A DNA stretch of 64,000 bases from assembly GCF_001507595.1 (NCBI RefSeq), contig NZ_LQBQ01000002.1, positions 1-64,000 of the forward strand, given 5' to 3'. Within the stretch, counting starts at the first letter, position 1, and each line of letters begins with the position of its first letter. The notes beneath the pieces are model-generated. The model made no database searches. It had not been told where the DNA came from and was given only the letters and a program-made list of their open reading frames with translations. Below, piece after piece: positions 15,561 to 24,077 of this stretch. The position numbers and the translations under genes are program-made. This stretch comes from Ruegeria marisrubri. GTDB lineage: Bacteria; Pseudomonadota; Alphaproteobacteria; Rhodobacterales; Rhodobacteraceae.

Positions 15561-16462
15561 TGACCGGACAAGCCATGATCCAGAACCCGGTGCCTTGGCC
15601 CAATGGTGCCAAATGCGCCTGCTGCGTCACCTTTGACATGGATGCCGACAGCCTCATTCACCTTGACCACCCGAAAGACGGATACCGACGCGCCTCGGCG
15701 ATCTCGATGCTGCAATATGGCCCCAACGTCGCCATTCCGCGCATTGTCGAAACCTATCGCCGCCTTGGCATACGGCAGACCTTCTTCATCCCGGCCTGGT
15801 GCATGGAAACCTATCCGGATGCGGTCGAGGCCATTCTCAAAGGCGGTCACGAGATTGGCCAGCATGGGTATCTACACGAAAACCCGGTGCACCAGAGCCG
15901 CGAGGAACAAGCCGAATGGATGGATCGGTCAATCGAGGTGATCGACCGGATGACTGGCCAGCATCCGCGTGGCTGGCGCGCGCCGCTTTACAATTTCTCG
16001 AATCATTCGGCGGAACTGCTGATCGAGCGGGGCTTTCGCTATGACGCTTCGCTGATGGGTGATGACGTGCCCTATATCGTGGACGGAAAAGGCGGCAGCT
16101 TTGTCGAGCTGCCGTCGCATTGGGGGCTGGACGACTGGCCGCAATACGTTCAGTCGATGGATCTCGACTACATGATGCCGATCCGTTCGCCGAAAACAGG
16201 GTGGGAACCGTTTGTTCAGGAATTCGAAGCGGCCTATCGCCATGGCGGACTGTGGGTGCCGGTCGTGCATCCATTCGCCACCGGCCGTCTGTCGCGCTGG
16301 GAGGTTGTCGCAAGCTTTCTGGAGAATGTGCTGAGCCGGGGCGATGTCTGGTTCGCGCCGATGGAAGAGATCGCCGCCCATGTCGAAAAGGTCACGCAAA
16401 ACGGACAATATACGCCGCGCCGGGTCGCGATGCCGCAATATGCCGGTCCGGTCACGGTCTGA
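15560..16462 (+). CDS. Polysaccharide-deacetylase-fold hydrolase (PuuE/cyclic-imidase-like)
   Basis: A 300-residue cytoplasmic NodB-fold protein without signal peptide. The metal and catalytic motifs are TFDMDAD, HEIGQHGYLHENP and RAPLYNFS, with HPFATGR near the C-terminus. This arrangement is nearer to PuuE-type allantoinase and cyclic-imide hydrolases than to secreted chitin or peptidoglycan deacetylases. It likely cleaves a C-N bond in a small cyclic amide brought in by the ABC importer. The exact substrate is not known. It begins in the TGATG overlap with the permease gene; a later ATG at 15575 is less likely. Confidence 0.8.
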   Translation: MTGQAMIQNPVPWPNGAKCACCVTFDMDADSLIHLDHPKDGYRRASAISMLQYGPNVAIPRIVETYRRLGIRQTFFIPAWCMETYPDAVEAILKGGHEIGQHGYLHENPVHQSREEQAEWMDRSIEVIDRMTGQHPRGWRAPLYNFSNHSAELLIERGFRYDASLMGDDVPYIVDGKGGSFVELPSHWGLDDWPQYVQSMDLDYMMPIRSPKTGWEPFVQEFEAAYRHGGLWVPVVHPFATGRLSRWEVVASFLENVLSRGDVWFAPMEEIAAHVEKVTQNGQYTPRRVAMPQYAGPVTV

Positions 16463-16485
16463 AATCAATAAAAGGGAAGTTTGCA

Positions 16486-17448
16486 ATGTCCAATCATGGA
16501 TACGAATCCGGCCGCTTGAATCTGCCGTTTGTCGGCATCTGCACCTTCGGGAAACACGCTTATGTTGAGGACTGGGACGCAATAAACGCCGATGTTGCCG
16601 TACTGGGCGCTCCGTTTGATTTCGGCTGCCAGTGGCGCTCGGGCGCGCGGATGGGACCGCGGGCAATCCGCGAGGCCTCGACCCTGTTTTCCTTTGGCCA
16701 TGCCGGCGCCTATGACCACGAGGACGATGTCACCTATCTTGATCCGTCCAAGGTCACCATCGTCGATATGGGGGATGCCGACATTGTGCATACCGATACC
16801 GAAAAGAGCCATGCCAATATCGAATACGGCGTGCGCAAGATCCTGAAGGCGGGGGCGTTGCCGGTGGTGCTGGGGGGCGACCACTCGGTCAATATTCCCT
16901 GCATCAATGCCTTTGACGATCAGGAGCCGATCCACGTAGTGCAGATCGATGCGCATCTGGATTTCGTGGATGAACGCCACGGTGTGCGTTACGGTCACGG
17001 CAACCCGATGCGCCGCGCCGCCGAAAAGGACTACGTGACCGGCCTGAGCCAGATCGGTATCCGCAACGTCTCGTCCACCGCGCGGGACGGCTATGTCGAT
17101 GCCCGCGCCATGGGGTCGGACATCCAGTCGGTACGTCAGGTGCGAAAAATGGGCACCAAGGCGATGCTGGCGCGTATTCCCGAGGGCGCGCGCTATTACG
17201 TGACCATCGACATCGACGCGTTCGACCCCTCGATTGCGCCGGGCACCGGCACACCCAGCCACGGCGGCTTTCAGTATTACGAAGTGCTGGAACTGATGGC
17301 GGGCCTTGCCAAGCGTGGCGACATCGTCGGGATCGATCTGGTCGAGGTGGCACCGGATTACGACCGGACGGGATCTACCCAGATACTGGCCGCCCAGTTG
17401 CTGATGAACATCATTGGGCGGGTGCTGCATGAGCGGGAAATGAGATAA
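16486..17448 (+). CDS. speB: Ureohydrolase (agmatinase/guanidinobutyrase type), copy 1
   Basis: A 320-residue arginase-fold enzyme that hydrolyses a guanidino compound to an amine and urea. Both metal-binding signatures are intact: GGDHS, DAHLDFVDERHG and DIDAFDPSIAPGTGTP. Members of this clade act on agmatine, guanidinobutyrate, guanidinopropionate or guanidine, and the substrate cannot be settled from sequence. It is the last gene of the BMP-transporter cassette, 23 bases after the deacetylase-fold gene. A paralogue at 36334 is about 86% identical by hand alignment. No urease genes are in the window. Confidence 0.85.
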   Translation: MSNHGYESGRLNLPFVGICTFGKHAYVEDWDAINADVAVLGAPFDFGCQWRSGARMGPRAIREASTLFSFGHAGAYDHEDDVTYLDPSKVTIVDMGDADIVHTDTEKSHANIEYGVRKILKAGALPVVLGGDHSVNIPCINAFDDQEPIHVVQIDAHLDFVDERHGVRYGHGNPMRRAAEKDYVTGLSQIGIRNVSSTARDGYVDARAMGSDIQSVRQVRKMGTKAMLARIPEGARYYVTIDIDAFDPSIAPGTGTPSHGGFQYYEVLELMAGLAKRGDIVGIDLVEVAPDYDRTGSTQILAAQLLMNIIGRVLHEREMR

Positions 17449-17835
17449 CGGGTCAGTTTGTTGGAAAGGCTGATTGGATTTGCAGAGCAGCCGTTGGCTT
17501 TCGGGTAGGGGAATTCTGCTTTGTCCGCTGAGTTGCCACCCGGGCAGTCCAGTTCCAACGGCTGCTAGGTGCAATAATAAGGCCGTTGAGCCCAGATTTC
17601 GCGATTCCTCCGCTCCTGTGCGCACCCGCGCGAGGGAAAATCTGTATTACAGATATCAAAATGGGAGGTAGTCGGTACTACCTAAGAAGCACGTGAAGAA
17701 TGAAGCGCCCCCTCTGCGCGTTCTCAGCAGTCAGCGCTCTGCGGGTATCATCAGCTGGTTGGCGTATCCAAGCAGACATTCTTGGCGCTATGAACCCTGT
17801 TACTGAGTGTGGAATTTCCGAAATTTCAACAAACA

Positions 17836-17854
17836 GTGGTATTTTTTGTGGTAT
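17836..17854 (+). repeat. Candidate att-like repeat, right copy
   Basis: GTGGTATTTTTTGTGGTAT matches the sequence at the integrase start (6200-6218) with a single T/G difference. Flanking bases do not match. If these are attachment sites, the island spans 11.6 kb and includes the BMP-transporter cassette. Confidence 0.35.
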
Positions 17855-18055
17855 GATTTTCCATCATTCTATTTTTTCATGCATTTTCATTTTGTTATAC
17901 CTCTTGTTAGGCTGCCTTCGTCCGCCATTACATTGCATAAATAATTGTATTTATTGCATAAATTCGAAGGGCGCGCTATCCACCTGCCAACGCCCCCCAA
18001 TCTCAGAACGCTATATCTGACACGGATTCACGCAATCGAAACAATGTCTTATTCG

Positions 18056-18160
18056 CTATTGCGTCGCTTGGCTTGCCTTTTTCGCCCGATATTCTGCCAT
18101 TGACGCATGGAATATTCTCAACGCTTCGTCAGTCGAAACCGTGCTATCCGCAAGTCCGCC
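18056..18160 (-). pseudogene. Possible C-terminal remnant of a lost gene
   Basis: One frame reads GLADSTVSTDEALRIFHASM and continues as a basic helix (AEYRAKKASQ) to a stop at 18056. This composition looks like a genuine protein tail. The neighbouring upstream codons are open in other frames (ELREGLAHLVGL at about 18165-18200), as expected after frameshifts. No family is recognised. Confidence 0.25.
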
Positions 18161-18413
18161 GCATAATCAAACCAACCAGATGAGCCAGACCCTCTCTTAG
18201 TTCAGGCGGCCATCTGTCCCAAAATCCCTGACGACGGACAGTTGTAATTCCCGCCGGTTGCGCGGGGTGAGCGGATCCTTCGTCGAGCTTTTGAGTTCCC
18301 GATCCGGCGCAACACCCGCAGCAGCGACCAATCGGAGCGGTCCCCAAAGCACCCCCGCTGCCCTTGCGGCGAGCAGTTCCAAACGTCGGGATCCGGATGC
18401 CGGTATGGCTCAA

Positions 18414-19898
18414 TCAGTTCGAACGAGCTTCCGGCGAGAAATCCGCCAGGTTCATTTGGACCGCCTTCTTCGATCCCCCCTGGACGTGCGTGTCAGAAGA
18501 CTCTGCGCCGATATCTCCAAATACCGGGAAATCCACGAAAAACTCCGTACCGACTCCGACTTCGCTGTGATAGTCGATGGTGCCGCCGAAATGCTCGACA
18601 ATCTCTTTCGAGATGCTCATCCCGAGGCCCGTGCCTCCGACGTGACGCTCGTCCGATGAATCGATTTGCGAGAACCTCTCGAAGACCTTGTCCTTGCAGC
18701 CGTCGGGGATACCGACGCCCTGATCCTTCACGAAGATTCGCACCCGCTCGCCGATCCTCTTGCAGCCGACGGTGACCGTGCCACCCTCGAAGGAAAACTT
18801 GGCCGCGTTGGATATCATGTTGGCCAACACCTGCATCAGGCGAGATGTGTCACCCTGGATGCAAAGCTCGTCGCGGCTCTGGCAATCCGCCTCGATCCGG
18901 ACCTTGTGCGCGCTGGCATATCCCGAACAGCTGGCGATCGCCTCTTGGACAAGAGAGCATACGTCAACCGTTTCCATGCAATAGGCCATTTCTCCGGCTT
19001 CCATTTTCTGGATGTCCAGAACATCGTTGATCAGGGACGACAGCCGCTCGCTGTTCTTGGTGGCCATATCGATGAGGCTGCGCATTTTTTCGGGTACTTC
19101 GCCCAGCGCCCCGGAATTGATCAGGTCAAGTGAACCCTTGATCGATGTCAGAGGCGTTCGAAGCTCGTGGCTGACCGTCGAGATGAACTGGGTCTTGGCA
19201 ACATAAGCGGCCTTGGTGCGCTCATGTTCTTCCTTGAGCTTTTCCATCTGCTCAAGGTTGGTCCGGTAAAGCTTCAAGAAAACAAGAGAACAGTCGATGA
19301 GAAAATACATGACAAACACAACCGTAAAGAAATGTAACCACAAATCAGACGAAAGGTCGGGGCGTTCGACCCAGATATCCTTGACGACAATCACGATGAA
19401 CGAGGCACCATACATCGTCAGGCGAACAATCAACGCAGAGACGATCTGATGGTTGTTCATCGCGGCAAACAAGGCTGCGGCGAACAAAAAGAACAACGGA
19501 GTGAAGTGATCGCCCGCCGGCTGCTCGAAGGCCACTGACACAGCGTACAAGCAGATGGCGGCAGAACTCAGGCTCGCGTTCAGCAACAACCAAATGCGGA
19601 TCATGGATATCGCTTTGTGCTCGTGCTTTTTCACACTCGCCACACGCTTGGCGAGCAAATAGTCCTGTGCTTCGCAAATGAGGACCGTGCCGTAGAACAG
19701 CACCGCCCTGAACGGATCGAAAAAGAACCCGGTCAATACCGTTGCGGCAAGATAAATCGCCTGCCTCTGCCAGAAGAGCACAAGGATCATCGCGGAGTAA
19801 TCCTTGATGTTCTGCAGAACCCGGCTGTCGGGTACCGTGGAAACTCTGCCTGGTTGCGCTGCTTCGATGGCGGCCATCTCAACTACTTCTTTGTTCAT
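18414..19898 (-). CDS. Membrane sensor histidine kinase
   Basis: A 494-residue kinase. Residues 36-210 hold about six hydrophobic segments, a membrane sensor with no large periplasmic domain. Then come a short coiled coil (EQMEKLKEEHERTK) and HisKA with the phospho-acceptor H244 (VSHELRTPL). The HATPase has N-box NMISNAAKFS, G1 DQGVGIP and G2 GGTGLGMSI. All catalytic boxes are intact and no receiver domain is fused. It likely phosphorylates one or both REC proteins at 20207 and 22983. The signal is unknown; proximity to a LuxI synthase makes a role in population-density control possible. Confidence 0.85.
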   Translation of the reverse strand: MNKEVVEMAAIEAAQPGRVSTVPDSRVLQNIKDYSAMILVLFWQRQAIYLAATVLTGFFFDPFRAVLFYGTVLICEAQDYLLAKRVASVKKHEHKAISMIRIWLLLNASLSSAAICLYAVSVAFEQPAGDHFTPLFFLFAAALFAAMNNHQIVSALIVRLTMYGASFIVIVVKDIWVERPDLSSDLWLHFFTVVFVMYFLIDCSLVFLKLYRTNLEQMEKLKEEHERTKAAYVAKTQFISTVSHELRTPLTSIKGSLDLINSGALGEVPEKMRSLIDMATKNSERLSSLINDVLDIQKMEAGEMAYCMETVDVCSLVQEAIASCSGYASAHKVRIEADCQSRDELCIQGDTSRLMQVLANMISNAAKFSFEGGTVTVGCKRIGERVRIFVKDQGVGIPDGCKDKVFERFSQIDSSDERHVGGTGLGMSISKEIVEHFGGTIDYHSEVGVGTEFFVDFPVFGDIGAESSDTHVQGGSKKAVQMNLADFSPEARSN

Positions 19899-20206
19899 TG
19901 CCTCAGGGTAGCTCTAGCGAAACATTGCGGAATCAGTTGGTCACAATTGGGTTCACAGTTTGGCAGAACGCGATCCGGCGCGGAGCGGCCCGACCCGCCG
20001 GCAGCAAGATCACCGCCAAAACGGTCAGCCGGATTTGCCCTGATGCGATAACGGGGAACCAAGGCATCCGGGCGGCAGGGCCTATTCCGGACCATCTCGC
20101 AGAAAGGGCACAAAACCCGCTTGCGCTCGGCGGTTTTTTTGAACTCCGCCGGCAGCGCGAGGCAACCACCGGGATGAATTCGACAAGGCTGAAACCGGCT
20201 ACGCGA
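19899..20206. other. Gap between response regulator and kinase genes
   Basis: No gene is visible. The distance of 308 bases suggests the kinase has its own promoter and is not strictly co-transcribed with the response regulator. A terminator-like hairpin lies at 20112-20140. Confidence 0.4.
20112..20140 (-). terminator. Putative terminator of the response regulator gene
   Basis: On the minus strand ACCGC pairs with GCGGGT around CGAGCGCAA and is followed by a short T-run. A longer T-run is present in the opposite direction, so it could work both ways. Confidence 0.4.
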
Positions 20207-21340
20207 TTATTTTCGCGTCAGGCAACTTTCCTCTCCGACGAGTTCGAGCATCACCCTTTCGTAAACTCGTTTGCGGACAGTCTCTTGCTGCACGGGCTCG
20301 AGTTCTTCATTCAGAACCGAAAGGGAATTCACGCCATCGATGAGTTCCAACTCCTGCCTGTTCACGTTTTCCAGCGCTTTGGCCATCGCAGCAAAGGCGC
20401 CGGCCCTTGAAATCGAACGCATGGACACACGTTTGCCCATCAAGGCATGAAGCTGACCCGAGGCACCGCGTCTGCCTAGAATCGCCTTGAACACCTGATT
20501 CAGACGTTCCTTGGACGGAAGCGCACCGGTGCGAGACCTCCCATGCGTAACGATGAGAAAGGCCCCGCTGCCGCGATAGGAAAACACGGGGGCAGCGTCC
20601 TTGGTGGCTATTTCTATGGCGCGACCGAGGTCCGAAACAGCACGCCGGAAATCACCAAAGCTGCTTAGATGATAATAGTTTTCCGCATCCAGCAGCTTGA
20701 CGGCGGTGACCGACGAATCAAACAGACGCCCCCTGGAAAGTTGATCAATGTAGTTGTCGAACTCGACATACTGCAGAATTCGGTTCGGCCCGTGGATCGA
20801 CAGGGGATCTTCGAAACTGAACTTCTGATTGTGGTCCAGTTCTTCGCGAAGACATTTCGCCGAGTTCAGGTTCCGCCTGGCTTCGATCCGCTCCTGCTTG
20901 AGGAGGTGGGCCGCGCTCATACGATTGCGAAGATCCAGAAAGTCGAACGGTTTGGTGATGTAATCGGACGCGCCTTCCAGAAACGCTTCTTCAACGTATT
21001 TCCGGTCACTCATCGCAGTCAGCATTATCGCCGGCGTTTCACTGTAATCTGGCAGGCTCCGGATTTTCTTGAGCAGTTCTATTCCGCTGGTTCCCGGCAT
21101 CTGAATATCCAGGAGCAGGCAATCGAATGGCGTGTCGGACGCCTTGACGATCTCCAGCGCGCTGGAAGCCGAGTCGGCAACCGAAACGTCGCAGTTTCCA
21201 AACGCAGCGAGCGCCGTCTGCAGAAGCTCGAGGATGCTTTGCTCGTCGTCGACGGCCAAGACCTTGAGCATCTTCTGTTTCTGCGCTCGGTGCTCCAGCT
21301 TGCGCTGGAACTTCTCTCTTCCCGGGTTCGAATGTTTCAT
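20207..21340 (-). CDS. Response regulator: REC plus degenerate GGDEF-like domain
   Basis: A 377-residue protein. After a basic N-terminus, a REC domain occupies about residues 25-145, with the acidic pair VDDE, phospho-Asp in LLLDIQMPG and the conserved Lys in DYITKPFDF. The C-terminal half starts with DPL and follows the GGDEF pattern of strands and helices, but the signature is FSYRGSGAFLIV, with GSGAF in place of GGDEF. Diguanylate cyclase activity is therefore not expected. It pairs with the similar protein at 22983. ATG 21340 is preferred to an upstream start at 21409, as an AAGGGG site lies before it. Confidence 0.75.
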   Translation of the reverse strand: MKHSNPGREKFQRKLEHRAQKQKMLKVLAVDDEQSILELLQTALAAFGNCDVSVADSASSALEIVKASDTPFDCLLLDIQMPGTSGIELLKKIRSLPDYSETPAIMLTAMSDRKYVEEAFLEGASDYITKPFDFLDLRNRMSAAHLLKQERIEARRNLNSAKCLREELDHNQKFSFEDPLSIHGPNRILQYVEFDNYIDQLSRGRLFDSSVTAVKLLDAENYYHLSSFGDFRRAVSDLGRAIEIATKDAAPVFSYRGSGAFLIVTHGRSRTGALPSKERLNQVFKAILGRRGASGQLHALMGKRVSMRSISRAGAFAAMAKALENVNRQELELIDGVNSLSVLNEELEPVQQETVRKRVYERVMLELVGEESCLTRK

Positions 21341-21708
21341 GAGTATTGAACCCCTTTTGACTGTACTTATTGGCCAGCCTAGGCAACGAGTGGGACGAAA
21401 CAGCGGCAAAACTGAAAAAAACGACTGGGTTTCTGGCGTTTTTTGGGAAATTTTGTGGCGGCCAGTTTTCGGATCGTGTTGTCCGAAGGGGAACCCCGCA
21501 AAGAGACCCTAGGTCACGCAGGAGTCGGCTACGGAGATCAGCTTGCCCCGCAACGACAGAGGAAACGGACCGCCTTCGAGATAAGATGCAACACTGCTCA
21601 AGCACGCCCGCGAACACCCGACGCGCTGGAACCGCCGCGGCGGCAGCCCCGGATCTTCACTGAAAGCGCGTCAAACCGCCCGCGGTTTCGACGTTTGGGC
21701 AAGACCAC

Positions 21709-22458
21709 CTAGTTCGTATGGCCATAAATATTGAACAACACGGATTGACTGACGGTTCCGTCAATAGAGAATTTCGCGCCAATGGGTGTGGCCCCAACCC
21801 CCAGTCGCCGCGACCACCGGGACCAAACTGCGGGGACGATCCCAAGCAACCTGGATGCGCCGTTTTCCTTCGCAGCCAGCGTCATGTTGCGAAACAGCTC
21901 TTGCTGAACGACGGCTCGGCGCGCCGACGGAACGATATCCGTGATGAAGAATCGCGAGGCCTCCCAGATATTCGGATTTACCGGTGCTTCGAAAAACAGC
22001 ACATCCGTCGGCAAACTCGCGAGGAGGCCCCTCTGCGCATCTCGCAACATGTAGCTATAGATACCGCATTCTGCCGTGGTAGGGAGCAGTCGCACCCCAC
22101 CGATTATCTCACCGAATTCATGGAGCACCACCCAGCGGCAGGCCGGCGTGTCATACTGGTCGAACTCCATCCCATCGACTTCGCCCACCTGCCAGTGCAA
22201 TCGGTCGATGAAGATGGATTTTCGCGCCTCGAGATACTTCGTAAGCAGCGTGCCGTGTTCATGCATGCTGCGAAAACTCATGGTCGTCGCCTTTATGCCG
22301 CCAAGGCTTGGCCGGCGCGACGGAAGGCTGCGTCGGAGCGAAAAGATATTGCGCTGTGCAGTTGGTCTCGGCGCAGCCGGAGCATCAACAACAGGCTCCA
22401 GTTCCGGAAAAACGCTGGACGCCCGGTGAACCCGTTCAATCCTCAACGACTGAACCAT
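21709..22458 (-). CDS. LuxI-family acyl-homoserine lactone synthase
   Basis: A 249-residue protein. From about residue 60 it carries the autoinducer synthase pattern: Arg and Phe of EARKSIFIDRLHW with the conserved Trp, the acidic pair in EFDQYD, the Arg of GGVRLLPTT, and WEASRFF for the Glu/Ser/Arg. The family makes N-acyl-homoserine lactones from SAM and acyl carriers. There is an N-terminal extension of about 60 residues; ATG 22281 would give a standard-length protein. ATG 22458 follows a GGGGG stretch; GTG 22482 is also open. No luxR gene is adjacent: neighbours are a kinase and two REC proteins. Confidence 0.8.
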   Translation of the reverse strand: MVQSLRIERVHRASSVFPELEPVVDAPAAPRPTAQRNIFSLRRSLPSRRPSLGGIKATTMSFRSMHEHGTLLTKYLEARKSIFIDRLHWQVGEVDGMEFDQYDTPACRWVVLHEFGEIIGGVRLLPTTAECGIYSYMLRDAQRGLLASLPTDVLFFEAPVNPNIWEASRFFITDIVPSARRAVVQQELFRNMTLAAKENGASRLLGIVPAVWSRWSRRLGVGATPIGAKFSIDGTVSQSVLFNIYGHTN

Positions 22459-22982
22459 ATTTCGCCCCCATTTTTGACACACTTATGACAAAATGCTTTT
22501 TGCCAAGTCCACACTTAAGTGGAGTTCGCCTCTGGATTGCAAGCGTTGTGTGGCCGAAACGCACTCCTCCGCACAGAATCCAACCGATGACGGCGCGTCA
22601 CCTCAGGGGTATCGCCGAAAATTTTTCGTTTAGGCGATAGGGTTAAACGAGCCCAATCGGCCGAGAGATGCAGGCGGATTCCCCGAATTCACGACGCTCG
22701 CATGTTATCGCCTTTCGGGCGAGTTTCCCGCGGCAATCCAGCCGTGGCCGGCAGCAAGTTTTCCCAGGGAATTTCCCCCGGTTTCAGCCCTTGCGAACAC
22801 CCGAATTCTGCGGAAGCCGCCCTTGACCGAAACACCTTGACGCCCCTGACGGGCCATTGTTTCGCCGTTTTCACCCCATAACCTGCAAGAACCCCCCCCG
22901 GCAGGTTCGCTTGCAAGGCGTTTCCTGCTCCATGTCCACGTCGGCGGCATATTCGCGCGACGTCAACCAATGGTGACTAGTA
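22459..22982. other. Divergent control region between luxI-like and response regulator genes
   Basis: No gene is visible in this 524-base region. It must hold promoters for both directions. A short perfect palindrome, CACTTAAGTG, lies at about 22511-22520, close to the synthase start. I see no 20-bp lux-box-like dyad. Its length is large for two simple promoters, so a small RNA or multiple regulator sites could be here. Confidence 0.4.
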
Positions 22983-23921
22983 ATGAGAATACTTGCCGTA
23001 GACGACGACCTGAGCATCCTGGAGTTGCTGACCCACATCCTGACGGCTTTCGGGTACGAGGACGTCGTCACTGCCAAGAGCGGTCGCGAGGCGCTCCGGA
23101 TCCTGTCAGAAACGACAGAGGCTTTCGACTGCCTGCTTCTGGATGTGCAAATGCCTCAAATGAACGGGATAACTCTGTGCGAGGAAGCGCGGAAACTTCC
23201 TGACTACAGGTTCACGCCGATCATCATGGTGACCGCCATGGTGCAGAAGCAGTACATAGACGAGGCCTTCGAAGTCGGCGCGACTGACTACGTCACCAAG
23301 CCTTTCGAGTTCGACGATCTGAAACAAAGGCTTTCGGATGCGTACAGGCTTGCAGCGGAACGGAAGGCCGCGATCGAGGCGCTCGAAGCCTGCGAACACG
23401 CGTCGAACGTAACAAAGGTCAAGCCGGATTTTCATCTGAGTGATCCGCTGCATTTTTCGGACCTGGCGGGTTGCTTCGGTTTGTCCGAATTCGAGAACTA
23501 CGTTGTCCAGATCGCAACGACACATCCTCTGAACTCGAAAATCGTGGCCGTGAAAGTCACGAACGCCGAGCAGATCTTCAATTTCAGCACCCCCGACGAG
23601 TTTCGGAAAATCATGGCTTCGGCAGGCGACGCGCTGTTGTCTGCCACGCAGGAGACGCGCAACTTCGCCACGTACTGGGGAAACGGCGTGTTCCTGCTTG
23701 CTCTCGACAACGACGAGGAGCAGAGCGACCATTGGCTGGCACAAAAGCTGTCGGATATCTCTGCCGAAGGCGCCATCGACGCCCTGCCGAACACCAAGCT
23801 CACCTACCGGGTTGGCGAAGAAATCAGCCTGCAGGCCGCATCGAAACTGGATGCGATTTTCACGATCAACAAAGCTGTGGAGCAGGTCGAGTGGCCATCC
23901 TGGCAGAGGGAGGTCGGCTGA
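22983..23921 (+). CDS. Response regulator: REC plus degenerate GGDEF-like domain, second copy
   Basis: A 312-residue protein. The REC domain (1-125) has VDDD, phospho-Asp in LLLDVQMPQ, and Lys in DYVTKPFEF. Residues 150-290 begin with DPL and then match the GGDEF layout, with FATYWGNGVFLLAL in the signature strand (GNGVF for GGDEF). It is a paralogue of the protein at 20207, sharing design and motif order, and lies on the opposite strand of the luxI-like gene. Both probably work as phosphorylation-driven interaction modules and not as cyclases; this is inference. Confidence 0.75.
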   Translation: MRILAVDDDLSILELLTHILTAFGYEDVVTAKSGREALRILSETTEAFDCLLLDVQMPQMNGITLCEEARKLPDYRFTPIIMVTAMVQKQYIDEAFEVGATDYVTKPFEFDDLKQRLSDAYRLAAERKAAIEALEACEHASNVTKVKPDFHLSDPLHFSDLAGCFGLSEFENYVVQIATTHPLNSKIVAVKVTNAEQIFNFSTPDEFRKIMASAGDALLSATQETRNFATYWGNGVFLLALDNDEEQSDHWLAQKLSDISAEGAIDALPNTKLTYRVGEEISLQAASKLDAIFTINKAVEQVEWPSWQREVG

Positions 23922-24077
23922 ATCCGCCGGGCCATATCTTGGTCTCGCACATCCCTGCTCCCGAGCCGCCCCAATCCTTCTGCCGAACCCTGAAATCAGC
24001 CGCCGATGGGCAGGCACAGCATTCGGTTTCCGCTGTCGTTGCCGTACGTCACCGAGGGACCCGGGGCCCCACTCGAA

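Larger units (their letters stand above)
17449..18413. other. Long gene-poor region after the transporter cassette
   Basis: About 965 bases without a convincing gene. The middle (17800-17980) is strongly AT-rich, unlike both flanks. It holds the second copy of the 19-bp att-like repeat (17836-17854) and two direct TTGCATAAAT repeats at 17933-17942 and 17954-17963, 21 bases apart. The right part (18056-18413) looks like a broken minus-strand gene. The whole has the look of an element boundary with decayed sequence. Confidence 0.5.

Noticed and set aside
17453..17490. Fourteen-base match (TTTGTTGGAAAGGC) to the integrase C-terminal coding region, suggesting an integrase remnant
   Set aside because: Several matches of this length are expected by chance in 64 kb, and the reading frame around it does not continue the integrase sequence.
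17700..18020. 106-codon plus-strand frame after the ureohydrolase
   Set aside because: It has no convincing ribosome site, irregular composition and crosses the AT-rich scar; judged a chance frame.
22459..22982. A lux-box-like 20-bp dyad upstream of the luxI-like gene
   Set aside because: Only a 10-bp palindrome, CACTTAAGTG, is visible; no longer symmetrical site of lux-box type was found.
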